NCBI GenBank assembly: GCA_005772955.1
Contig: SXID01000084.1
Location: 1-55,467, forward strand
DNA: 55,467 nucleotides
Source: Planctomycetia bacterium
GTDB taxonomy: Bacteria; Planctomycetota; Planctomycetia; Gemmatales; Gemmataceae
Direction: 5' to 3'
Shown: positions 1-7,277 of the stretch, piece by piece
How the letters are laid out: each line of letters opens with the position of its first letter
Numbering within the stretch: the first letter of the stretch is position 1
The notes under the pieces: model-generated
The model's input: the letters and a program-made list of their open reading frames with translations, nothing else
Database searches by the model: none
Told to the model about the DNA's origin: nothing
Position numbers and translations under genes: made by a program

Positions 1-99
1 AGTTGGGACCACGGCGGCTACCACATGCGCGGCGACCCGTGGACCTTAGATGAGAGCGGCGACGGTCAGCGGTTCCGCCCGGCGACGGCGGGAATGTAA
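1..99 (+). CDS. C-terminal fragment of an unidentified protein
   Basis: Frame 1 is open from the first base to a TAA at 97-99 and encodes 32 residues, beginning SWDHGGYHMRGDPWT and ending in TAGM. The gene starts outside the window, so its family cannot be judged. The fragment is rich in Gly, Asp and His and shows no membrane segment. It looks real because the frame ends exactly at a strong hairpin that includes the stop codon, as with several other genes in this window. Confidence 0.6.
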   Translation, partial: SWDHGGYHMRGDPWTLDESGDGQRFRPATAGM

Positions 100-169
100 A
101 TCGAGAAAGGGAAAAAGGTAAAACAGGAAGACCGGAGTCCCTGTTACCCTTTCTTTTTTTACATTCCCG
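89..169 (+). terminator. Long hairpin with T-run; contains the stop codon of the upstream gene
   Basis: Twelve bases at 89-100 (CGGGAATGTAAA) are perfectly complementary to 158-169. Inside them a second stem, AACAGG at 122-127 with CCTGTT at 140-145, is followed by CCCTTTCTTTTTTT. The inner stem plus T-run reads as an intrinsic terminator. The outer arm includes the TAA of the first gene (97-99). Confidence 0.7.
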
Positions 170-278
170 AGCGTCAATCGGGATTCCTAGAATCTCTCCT
201 ACCGGGTATCTCGTCTTTGGGGGATATCTGCGATGCACGCGAGTTTGTCCCTTTTTTTCTCTCCCTGGAGTGCTGCTC

Positions 279-884
279 ATGCTGACCGCGTTCGTTCTGT
301 CGATGACTCTCTCGGCCCCAGTGCCCGCTCCGGCCCCGCCGATGGTGACCGGCCCGGCGCCCCGCATCCTCGAACTGAAGGCAACAGACGGGAAGGTCCA
401 GGTCCTGGTGACCCGGATGGAGAAGGTTCAGGTCGGCGTCGGCGCCGCGATCAATCCGAATGGCGGCGCGGCCCCAGCCGTCATCACCCGCGAAATGCCC
501 CGCGCCAAGATGGTCGATTTGAGCGAGGTGAAGGACCTTGCAGTTACGACCGCTGACGGCAAGAAGCTCGAGACCGCGGACGCGGTCAAGAAGCTCGCCA
601 CCGGCGGCATCGTGATCGTCTCGACCGACGGCAAGCCGGTCAGCCCAAACTTCCTGAAACTGTTCAAGGACGACGTGCTCGTGCTGGTCTCGCCGGAACT
701 GACCGGCCCAGTCGGCGCCAGCACGCTTCCCGTCAAGCCGTTCCCCGGCGGCAACGTCCGTCCGCTGCCGGCTCCGATCCAGCCGGTCCCCGGCATCCAG
801 ATTCTGCCCGCTCAACCCGGCGTGATTCAGATCCAGATCGCGCCCGGCGTGGTGCCGGCCCCGGTGCCGGTTCCGGAGAAGTGA
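279..884 (+). CDS. Secreted protein with an unrecognised domain, shared with the next gene
   Basis: A protein of 201 residues. The ATG at 279 is preferred over an in-frame GTG at 270 because GGAG at 267-270 then lies 8 bases upstream. The first ~15 residues (MLTAFVLSMTLS) form a signal-peptide-like stretch, followed by a Pro/Ala-rich linker. The body carries VTGPAPRILELKA, a DGKK segment, and then GGIVIVSTDGKPVSP and FKDDVLVLVSPEL. The tail is Pro/Val-rich. The neighbour at 1063-2163 repeats the same order of motifs, so the two are tandem paralogues. I do not recognise the family. The signal peptide implies an exported or envelope protein; function is unknown. A terminator follows at 911-948, so the two are probably separate transcripts. 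Confidence 0.8.
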   Translation: MLTAFVLSMTLSAPVPAPAPPMVTGPAPRILELKATDGKVQVLVTRMEKVQVGVGAAINPNGGAAPAVITREMPRAKMVDLSEVKDLAVTTADGKKLETADAVKKLATGGIVIVSTDGKPVSPNFLKLFKDDVLVLVSPELTGPVGASTLPVKPFPGGNVRPLPAPIQPVPGIQILPAQPGVIQIQIAPGVVPAPVPVPEK

Positions 885-910
885 GCCGAAGCGGAACACC
901 GTGACGGACG

Positions 911-948
911 AAAGCCGCGGGGAGACGAGAGTCTTCACCCGCGGCTTT
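911..948 (+). terminator. Intrinsic terminator after the first secreted paralogue
   Basis: AAAGCCGCGGG at 911-921 pairs perfectly with CCCGCGGCTTT at 938-948 (11 bp, 16-base loop). It is followed by CCTTTTCTTT, the expected T-rich tail. It lies 27 bases past the stop at 884. Confidence 0.8.
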
Positions 949-1062
949 CCTTTTCTTTGTCCCGCGTTTGTAACAATCTGCCAGTGCCTTTACCTCGCCC
1001 GTTCGCTGCGGTATCCTAATCCCATTCGATGTTCCGACTTCCAACCGACGGAGTCACTACAA

Positions 1063-2163
1063 ATGTATCCTTCGCTGGTTCTCTCGGCGGCCCTGTTCGC
1101 GCCGGCCGCGCCTGTTCCCCGCGACACCGTCCCGAACGTGACCGGCCCCGCGCCGAGAGTCCTCGCGTTAAAAGCCGATGCTAGCGGTGCGGTTCGCGTG
1201 ATCGGCACCATCCCGGTCAAGCAGACCGTCACGAACACCTACTTCGTGATGGAAGGCAACAAGCAAGTGCAGAAGAACGTCGAACAGGACATCGTGTCCA
1301 CACAGTACTTCAACAAGACGCTGGCTGACTTCAACGGCAAGTTCGCGACAGCCGACGGTCGCACGCTGACGCTCGACGAGGTGCTCAACCGCGTGAAGGG
1401 TGGCGCGACCGTGCTGGCCTCCGCCGATGGCAAGCCGATCAGCAAGGCGTGGCTGCAATCGGTCGGAACTGACACGATCGTGATGACCGCCGAAGGGCTG
1501 TCGCACGCGAACATCCAGTGGGGTGGCCCGCCGTACCCCACCACCCCGGCGCCCAAGCTCACGATGCTGACGACTGATGCCAAAGGCACGGTCCTCGTCC
1601 AGGCCACGAGCCAGTCGGACAACGGCAACGGGAACGTGTACTACGACGATGTTCAGTTTGAGGGCCGGGCGATGCGCGGCAAGCGCGGATACGGGTACTA
1701 CGGCGGCGTGCCGGCGGAAGTGAAGGTCGTCACCAAGCCGCTCGGAGAGGTCAAGTTCGACGCCTATGACTTGACTGGCAAACTGATTCACAAGAGCGAA
1801 CTGTCGAATCGCCTCGGCGCTGGAGGGATGGTGATCGTGGCCGGCGACAGCCGATTGCCAGACGACACCTACCTGAAGGGTTTCCGCGAGGACATGATCG
1901 TGCTCGTCGGGTCCGAACTCGTAATCCCGATCACTCCTCTCGATCAGACCAAGAAGAAGACCGACCCGGCAAAGCCGAACGACCCGAAAGCGCAACCGGT
2001 GCCGGTCGCCCCGCCCGTTCAAATTCTCCCAGCAGTAAAGCCGGCGATCATCAAGCAGCCCGCGATCATTCGCGGTGGCAACGCGGTGTTACCAGCGCCT
2101 GCGGTTGAGGTGGTCAAGCCAGAAGCGAAGCTGGCCCCGAAGCCGGACGTGGAAAAGAAGTAA
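1063..2163 (+). CDS. Secreted protein with two copies of the unrecognised domain
   Basis: A protein of 366 residues starting at ATG 1063, with GGAG 9 bases upstream; an in-frame start at 901 would place the terminator inside the gene and destroy the signal peptide. Residues 1-17 (MYPSLVLSAALFAPAAP) look like a signal peptide. The body contains two tandem versions of the domain seen in the gene before it: one from VTGPAPRVLALKA to about residue 150, the second from KLTMLTTDAKGTVLV to about residue 300, each ending in a GG-x-VIV/VLA...DG/GD...D-x-IV pattern. A Tyr/Gly-rich loop (KRGYGYYGG) sits in the second copy. The tail is Pro/Lys-rich. Probably exported; no known family or catalytic motif seen. 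The duplication of the domain inside the gene and of the gene itself suggests local expansion. Confidence 0.85.
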   Translation: MYPSLVLSAALFAPAAPVPRDTVPNVTGPAPRVLALKADASGAVRVIGTIPVKQTVTNTYFVMEGNKQVQKNVEQDIVSTQYFNKTLADFNGKFATADGRTLTLDEVLNRVKGGATVLASADGKPISKAWLQSVGTDTIVMTAEGLSHANIQWGGPPYPTTPAPKLTMLTTDAKGTVLVQATSQSDNGNGNVYYDDVQFEGRAMRGKRGYGYYGGVPAEVKVVTKPLGEVKFDAYDLTGKLIHKSELSNRLGAGGMVIVAGDSRLPDDTYLKGFREDMIVLVGSELVIPITPLDQTKKKTDPAKPNDPKAQPVPVAPPVQILPAVKPAIIKQPAIIRGGNAVLPAPAVEVVKPEAKLAPKPDVEKK

Positions 2164-2185
2164 CGCGACTACCGTTGTAACCCAC

Positions 2186-2210
2186 ACGCCCGGCGCTCAG
2201 CGCTGGGCGT
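2186..2210 (+). terminator. Probable intrinsic terminator
   Basis: ACGCCCGGCGC at 2186-2196 pairs with GCGCTGGGCGT at 2200-2210 with one G.U pair and a three-base loop, followed by TCTCGTTT. It lies 23 bases after the stop of the second secreted paralogue. Confidence 0.5.
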
Positions 2211-2377
2211 TCTCGTTTCCGGGTCGGATCCCCGCGCAAGTCAGCCCTTACGGCGATGTCAAAATCCTGTCAGGTCGGGTTGCGGGACACGGAGAACTCC
2301 GCTATACACGCCGACCCATGTTACCACATCGCGCGGCGCCAACTCGGAGGGCGCTGTTTGGATCGGGGGAAGGAACC

Positions 2378-3193
2378 ATGTTGAACAAGCGAAACGGGCA
2401 GGGCGGGGACGAGTCGCTGGAGCGGAGCGGCGAGATGGCGGCACTGGAAACCGCTCGGTCCGCAACCGATTCGAGTACCGACCGCAGGGCTGAACCCAAG
2501 AAGGAAGAGGAACACATCTCGCTCTTCTGGCGTGTGTTCGGCGGCACGATCCTGAGCATCGTCGCGCTGGTCTCGATCACTCTTTACAACAACCTCACGT
2601 CCAGTGTCAACGAGTTGCGAGCGGAGGTGAGCCGCGAACGCGAAGCACGCGCCGAACTCGTGAAGAAGGACGAGTTCAACACTCGCGTCACGGCTCAGTA
2701 CGAGCGAATGCGCGGCCTCGACACGGTGAAAGTGGAACTCGAAGGCATGAAAGAGAAGGTTCACACCAACGCAACCGCGGTGGAAGGCGTGAAGCGCGAA
2801 GCAGACGCAATGCAGAAGGATGTCGCGTCGCTCGAACTCCTCAAGGAACGCGTGGCCTTGTTGGAGGGATTGAAGAAGGACGTCGCCGGGTTGGATGCGA
2901 TCAAGGAGAAGTTGGCCGCTGCCGCCGCGGACTTGAAGACGACCCGGGACGATGTGCAGAAGTTAACTGGCGAGGTGGACCGCAACAAGACTTCCGACCT
3001 GGAACGCAAAGCCATTCGCGACTCGCAGCACAAGCAAGTGGATGAGTCATTGAAGGAATTGCAAACGGGTTTGCAGAACTGTCGTGAGAAACTGGCCCGG
3101 CTGGAGGGCGTGCAGCCGAGGCCGCTGGACGGACTGTCGATCCCGTTTGTGCGCCCGTTCGCGCCGAGTACCACAAAGCCCGACGGGAAATAG
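2378..3193 (+). CDS. Membrane-anchored coiled-coil protein
   Basis: A protein of 271 residues; ATG 2378 follows GGGGGAAGGA at good spacing, whereas the open frame upstream has no better start. The N-terminal 48 residues are charged and probably cytoplasmic. A single membrane segment follows at about residues 50-72 (FWRVFGGTILSIVALVSITL). The rest, about residues 75-250, is heptad-rich with many Lys/Glu/Leu and reads as a long coiled coil ending in a Pro-rich tail. It has no catalytic motif. This architecture fits an envelope spacer or scaffold with the coil outside the membrane, but that is inference. It stands alone and converges on the methyltransferase gene. Confidence 0.8.
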   Translation: MLNKRNGQGGDESLERSGEMAALETARSATDSSTDRRAEPKKEEEHISLFWRVFGGTILSIVALVSITLYNNLTSSVNELRAEVSREREARAELVKKDEFNTRVTAQYERMRGLDTVKVELEGMKEKVHTNATAVEGVKREADAMQKDVASLELLKERVALLEGLKKDVAGLDAIKEKLAAAAADLKTTRDDVQKLTGEVDRNKTSDLERKAIRDSQHKQVDESLKELQTGLQNCREKLARLEGVQPRPLDGLSIPFVRPFAPSTTKPDGK

Positions 3194-3209
3194 AAGTTTG
3201 GCGTGGTCC

Positions 3210-3248
3210 CGCGAAGCCGCAATAGGCGGAAGGCCTTATCGCTTCGCG
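3210..3248. terminator. Hairpin between convergent genes, overlapping the methyltransferase 3' end
   Basis: CGCGAAGC at 3210-3217 pairs perfectly with GCTTCGCG at 3241-3248; inner bases AATAGGC and GGCCTTAT pair imperfectly around GGAA. The stop codon of the minus-strand methyltransferase (3236-3238) lies within the right arm. It is placed to end transcription from both sides, although no T-run is present. Confidence 0.5.
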
Positions 3249-4075
3249 ACCGACCGCTTGCGTGGCTTGACCGGTTCAGTTGCTGCCTCTGCGAAGTCGA
3301 TCATCTGGAGTCGCTTACGCACGCCGTCGGCGTACTGTTCGGACAGTTCCACGCCGAGGTAGCTGCGACCCAGCTTCTTCGCGACCGCGAGCGTGGTCCC
3401 GCTACCCGCGAACGGGTCCAGCACCAGATCGCCCTTTTCCGACGCGACCCGGATGATGCGGTCGAGCACCGCTTCGGGCATCTGGCATGGGTGGCCGAGC
3501 CGTTCGCTGAACGTGCCGCACACACGCGGCACATGCCACGTGTCCGAATCCGGCTGGAAGTGCTTGTCGCTCTCCTGCGGGCGGAGCATCCACGTGTCAT
3601 CGGGCAACTTGCCGACCGGGTTCGCACGGCGGTCCGCGTAGGTCGTCATGCGGGCGCTGGGCACGCGTACCGCGTCTGGAAAGAACCTGTAATTCTTGGG
3701 GTCGCGGACGTAGTACAGGATGTGCGCGTGACTGCGGTTGAACTTCTTCGAGCAGTTTACGCCGAACGTATAGTGCCACACAATCCAGTTCCGCATCGTG
3801 AGGCCGAGCGCGTCGAGCCGCACTTTGTGTTCGGCCACGAACTCGTCACCGATTGCGAGGAACATCGAGCCGTGCGGGGCAAGCACGCGAACGGCCGCGG
3901 CGAGCCACTTCTCGGTCCAGTTGAGGTAGTCCGCCTTCGCGCGGCGGTCGTCGTACACATCATACTGATAGCCGATGTTGAACGGCGGGTCGGCGAACAC
4001 AAGGTCCACGCTCCCTTCCCGCATCGCGCCGAGAACTTGAATGCAATCACCCTCGATCACGTCGTTGGTCCGCAT
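3236..4075 (-). CDS. Site-specific DNA methyltransferase, beta-class N4/N6 type, solitary
   Basis: A 279-residue protein that should transfer a methyl group from S-adenosylmethionine to adenine N6 or cytosine N4. The catalytic motif IV is DPPFN (residues 29-33) near the N-terminus and the SAM-binding motif I is DPFAGSGTT (220-228) near the C-terminus, followed by SYLGVELSEQYA; this order is that of beta-class enzymes. The ATG at 4075 is chosen over an upstream in-frame start because GGGAGGGGG precedes it. The C-terminus is basic (KPRKRSVAKR). No restriction endonuclease, specificity subunit or helicase lies beside it, so it is either a solitary regulatory methyltransferase or a remnant of a restriction system. 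Motifs make the enzyme class secure; the target base and site cannot be read. Confidence 0.93.
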   Translation of the reverse strand: MRTNDVIEGDCIQVLGAMREGSVDLVFADPPFNIGYQYDVYDDRRAKADYLNWTEKWLAAAVRVLAPHGSMFLAIGDEFVAEHKVRLDALGLTMRNWIVWHYTFGVNCSKKFNRSHAHILYYVRDPKNYRFFPDAVRVPSARMTTYADRRANPVGKLPDDTWMLRPQESDKHFQPDSDTWHVPRVCGTFSERLGHPCQMPEAVLDRIIRVASEKGDLVLDPFAGSGTTLAVAKKLGRSYLGVELSEQYADGVRKRLQMIDFAEAATEPVKPRKRSVAKR

Positions 4076-4295
4076 TCCAGCCCCCTCCCGAGTACAACCG
4101 TGTAGACTTCGCCCACCGATACATTTAGGACGCACGATACAATCGCGTGTCACAATCGTTGAGTGCAAGAGAGAAATGTCGTGCCTGGAAGTTAGGCTGT
4201 AACGGTCGCGCGAGGTGTGCCGGGAAATTGGTCTGGCGAGGCCGGGTCAGGGTCGCTAATCTCGCCCTCCCGAAGATAGCTAATTGGGATCACGG

Positions 4296-5102
4296 ATGTT
4301 TCGCCATTTGTCCGCCGTTTGGACTGCACGCCACTTCCTGCTCGCGCTGGTCAAACTTGACCTGCGCCTGCGCTACAAGCGCTCGGTGCTGGGGATCGGG
4401 TGGTCGCTGCTGCACCCAATTGCGATGACCGTTGTGTTCACGGTGGTGTTCAGTCAGTTGTTCGGCGACGGGAACCCGGTTGGGTATGCCGCGTTCGCGC
4501 TCGCGGGGCTGGCCGTGTGGGGCTTTCTGCGCGACGCTGCCACCCTCGGCAGCAAAGCGTTTCTCATGAACGAGGCGTACATCAGGCAAAGCCCGATGCC
4601 GTACACGATCTACACGCTCCGCACGGTGCTGGGTCAGGCGCTGCACTCGTGCATGGCGCTGGCCGTGGTGGTGGTGCTGCTTGTGGTCTGGAAGGGCGAC
4701 ATCGGGGTGTTCGTGGGGTTGGCGCTGGCGCTACCGGGTTTGCTGCTCGCGCTCATCGCGGCGTGGGCGGTGGCGACCATCGGGGCATTCATCACTGCGT
4801 TTTTCCACGACATGGCGCACATGCTCGAAGTGGGCGCGCAGATTGGCTTCTTCCTGACACCGATCATGTATCGGCGGAGTATCCTCGACTCGCGCGGACT
4901 GGGCTGGCTAGTAGACATCAACCCCGCGAACCTCTACCTGTCGGTGATTCGCGACCCGCTACTTGCAGGCATGCCGACGGGGGACGGCCTCGCGCATTTG
5001 GGCCACTTATACCTGTCCGCGATTGCGGTCACCGCGGTGCTTGTTGCGCTGGCTACGGGCGTCGTGGGCTGGTTGCACAAGAAGGTGATCTTCCACCTGT
5101 GA
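4296..5102 (+). CDS. ABC-2 type transporter permease, polysaccharide export (Wzm/TagG-like)
   Basis: A 268-residue inner-membrane protein with about six hydrophobic segments. The N-terminal signature LRLRYKRSVLGIGWSLLHP is characteristic of permeases that export O-antigen, capsule or teichoic-acid-type polymers. ATG 4296 is taken as start; a TTG at 4284 in frame is a weaker alternative. The cognate ATPase follows at 5200 on the same strand and glycosyltransferases come next, so the pair probably moves a lipid-linked glycan across the inner membrane. A 63-base inverted repeat lies in the 97-base gap between the two subunits, which is unusual within a transporter operon. Confidence 0.93.
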   Translation: MFRHLSAVWTARHFLLALVKLDLRLRYKRSVLGIGWSLLHPIAMTVVFTVVFSQLFGDGNPVGYAAFALAGLAVWGFLRDAATLGSKAFLMNEAYIRQSPMPYTIYTLRTVLGQALHSCMALAVVVVLLVVWKGDIGVFVGLALALPGLLLALIAAWAVATIGAFITAFFHDMAHMLEVGAQIGFFLTPIMYRRSILDSRGLGWLVDINPANLYLSVIRDPLLAGMPTGDGLAHLGHLYLSAIAVTAVLVALATGVVGWLHKKVIFHL

Positions 5103-5120
5103 GTGGTGGGCTTGAATTTG

Positions 5121-5183
5121 TTGTAGAACAGGTCTTCCAGCCTGTCTTGTTCGCCCTGACAGGCCTGGAGGTCTGTCCTACAA
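5121..5183. repeat. Inverted-repeat element between permease and ATPase genes
   Basis: The 26 bases at 5121-5146 and the reverse complement of 5158-5183 agree at 20 positions, with an 11-base spacer. The arms carry the words TTGTAG, ACAG and CCTGTC. Elements built on 'gtaggacag..ccaggcctgtc' are, from memory, common in planctomycete intergenic regions; I cannot confirm copy number here. As RNA it would form a strong hairpin inside the operon and could alter the ratio of the two subunits. Confidence 0.7.
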
Positions 5184-5199
5184 ACTGAGACTTGCGGCT

Positions 5200-6045
5200 A
5201 TGGCGAAGATCGAACTTCAGAACGTGTCCGTCACGTTCAACGCGTACCAGCAGAAGCGGGTGTCCCTGAAGGAATACCTCACGAACCGGCTGTTCCTCAA
5301 CTCGAAGAACCCGCCGCTGCGGGTTCGCGCGCTGGAAGACATCAACCTGTCCGCACGCGATGGTGACCGGATTGGCGTGATTGGCCACAACGGAGCCGGC
5401 AAGAGCACACTCTTGAAGACGCTCGCGGGCATCTACCCGCCGACCCTTGGCACACGCGAGGTTGAAGGGAAGATTTGCTCGCTGTTCGACATCACTCTGG
5501 GCTTCGAGTTTGAGGCGACCGGGTGGGACAACATCCTGTACCGCGCGTACCTACAAGGAGAAACGCCGAGCAGCATTCGCGGAAAGGTGGACGAGATCGC
5601 GGCGTTCTCGGAACTGGGTGACTTCCTTAACATCGCGGTGCGGAACTATTCCGCCGGGATGCAGATGCGGCTCGCGTTCTCCATCGCCACCGCGATCAAC
5701 CCGGAAGTGCTGCTGGTCGATGAGGTGCTAGCGGTTGGCGATCTCGCGTTCTTGCAGAAGGCGAAGGCCCGGATGCGCGAGTTGATGGGCTCGGCTCGCG
5801 TGATGGTCATGGTCGCACACGACCTCGAAGCCGTCACCGAGATGTGTACCAGCGTGATATGGATGCGGCACGGGCGGATCGTGGCGCAGGGGCCGCCTCA
5901 AGAGATTGTTGATCGCTACACCGCCGCTGCGATGGCCCTACCACCGGTCGAGCCGCCTCAACCGGAGGAAATGCCGTCGCCTGAGTCGCCAGCTCCGGCT
6001 GAAACGCCCGTATTGGAACCCACGCCCCAGCACCAGGCCGCGTGA
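5200..6045 (+). CDS. ABC transporter ATP-binding protein, polysaccharide export (Wzt/TagH-like)
   Basis: A 281-residue ATPase that should energise the permease at 4296-5102. Walker A is GHNGAGKST (62-70), the signature is YSAGM (150-154), Walker B is LLVDEV (171-176) followed by LAVGD, and the H-loop lies in MVAHDLEAV. The LFDITLGFEFEATGWDN segment is typical of O-antigen/teichoic-acid exporters. After the ATPase fold only a ~35-residue Pro/Glu-rich tail remains; there is no Wzt-type carbohydrate-binding domain, so recognition of a modified glycan end is unlikely. The stop is 13 bases before the glycosyltransferase start, indicating co-transcription. Confidence 0.95.
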   Translation: MAKIELQNVSVTFNAYQQKRVSLKEYLTNRLFLNSKNPPLRVRALEDINLSARDGDRIGVIGHNGAGKSTLLKTLAGIYPPTLGTREVEGKICSLFDITLGFEFEATGWDNILYRAYLQGETPSSIRGKVDEIAAFSELGDFLNIAVRNYSAGMQMRLAFSIATAINPEVLLVDEVLAVGDLAFLQKAKARMRELMGSARVMVMVAHDLEAVTEMCTSVIWMRHGRIVAQGPPQEIVDRYTAAAMALPPVEPPQPEEMPSPESPAPAETPVLEPTPQHQAA

Positions 6046-6058
6046 TGGAGGGTTCGCC

Positions 6059-7246
6059 GTGCGTGTGCTGTTCAACGGGGTAACGACGCTCAAGCCGAAG
6101 ACGGGAATCGCGCACGCGGCCGCGAATCTGCACACCGCGCTCGTCGCCACTTTCCCCGATGATGCGTTCAGGCTGTACCCCGGCTCGAGCGTCACTCGCG
6201 CCGCCCGCCGATTTTTCCACCCGGCCGGAAATCCTGGCACGCCTTCGAACAAGAAACCGAACCCGCTGAAGAGTTTCGTGAAGCGGAGCATTGGCGCGGT
6301 CGCGAAGCTCGGCTACGCGGCGCACTTTCAAGCGACTGCGCGCACCGGCAGCTTCGACCTGTACCACGAACCGAACTTTGTGCCGTTCCGCACCGGTCTT
6401 CCGCTCGTCGTCACTGTGTTCGACCTCTCCGTCTTGCTCTTTCCCGAGTGGCACCCAGTCGAGCGTGTGAAGGCGCATGAAACCGCGTTCGCGCGTGGGG
6501 TCGCGCTTGCGGATCACGTCATCGTCGGGACCGAAGCGGTGCGCGCCGAAGCACAGCGGCACCTGGGTCTGTTACCGGACCGCGTCACAGCGATGCTGTG
6601 CGGCGTCGGTCCGCAGTTCCGCCCGCAATCGCCGGACGCGATCGCCGCCGTTCGCGCGAAACACAACTTGCCGGCGCGGTACACGCTCTACGTCGGCACG
6701 ATCGAACCGCGGAAGAACATCGGCACGCTGCTGAAGGCGTTCTGCGATCTGCCGCCGAAGGCGCGCGAGGCGTGTCCGCTAGTGCTGGCCGGCGGGTGGG
6801 GCTGGAAGGCGGACGCGGAACGCGAACTCTTCGATTCGAAAGCGAAGTCGCTCGGCGCGATTCACCTGGGCTACGTCCCCGACAACAACCTACCGGCGTT
6901 GTATGCGGGTGCGGAGGCACTGCTGTACCCGACCTTCTACGAGGGCTTCGGGATGCCGCCGGTGGAAGCGATGGCGTGCGGAACCGCGGCCGTCACTTCG
7001 ACCGCCGACGCGGTGCGCGAGGTGGTCGGCACACACGCGTTGACCATCGACCCGAACAACCTCGACGGCTGGCGCGATGCTCTGAACCGCATCGCCGCAG
7101 ACCGCGAGTTCTTGAGCTACTATCGCAGTCGCGGGATGAGCCACGCGGCCACGTTCACGTGGGAAGCGTGTGCCAGAGTCACGCATGGCGTGTACCGCAA
7201 GGTACTCGGACTGCCGCAATCGCACGTGCGCCGCGCCGCTGCGTAA
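6059..7246 (+). CDS. Glycosyltransferase, GT4 type (GT-B fold)
   Basis: A 395-residue protein starting at GTG 6059, which has GGAGGG 6 bases upstream and lies 13 bases after the ATPase gene. The N-terminus VRVLFNGVTTLKPKTGIAHA is the usual first strand and glycine loop of a GT-B donor/acceptor fold. The C-terminal half has YVGTIEPRKNIGTLL, and then YPTFYEGFGMPPVEAMACG, the E-x7-E nucleotide-sugar motif of GT4 enzymes. It should transfer a sugar from a nucleotide donor at the inner face of the cytoplasmic membrane to the glycan that the adjacent ABC pair exports. The sugar and linkage are unknown. Confidence 0.93.
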   Translation: MRVLFNGVTTLKPKTGIAHAAANLHTALVATFPDDAFRLYPGSSVTRAARRFFHPAGNPGTPSNKKPNPLKSFVKRSIGAVAKLGYAAHFQATARTGSFDLYHEPNFVPFRTGLPLVVTVFDLSVLLFPEWHPVERVKAHETAFARGVALADHVIVGTEAVRAEAQRHLGLLPDRVTAMLCGVGPQFRPQSPDAIAAVRAKHNLPARYTLYVGTIEPRKNIGTLLKAFCDLPPKAREACPLVLAGGWGWKADAERELFDSKAKSLGAIHLGYVPDNNLPALYAGAEALLYPTFYEGFGMPPVEAMACGTAAVTSTADAVREVVGTHALTIDPNNLDGWRDALNRIAADREFLSYYRSRGMSHAATFTWEACARVTHGVYRKVLGLPQSHVRRAAA

Positions 7247-7264
7247 TCGTGTTTGCGATCTTCC

Positions 7265-7277
7265 GCCGCTTGCGGCT
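7265..7277. repeat. Short palindrome GCCGCTTGCGGCT at the end of two convergent genes
   Basis: The 13-base word lies between the stop of the glycosyltransferase (7246) and the stop of the CPBP protease (7277-7279). The same word, or its reverse complement, occurs at 14562, 20220 and 20261, each time at or near the 3' end of a gene. Confidence 0.55.

Noticed and set aside
3203-4105. A 300-residue open frame on the plus strand opposite the methyltransferase
   Set aside because: It mirrors the methyltransferase codons; the minus-strand protein carries catalytic motifs and a ribosome site, whereas this frame has none.
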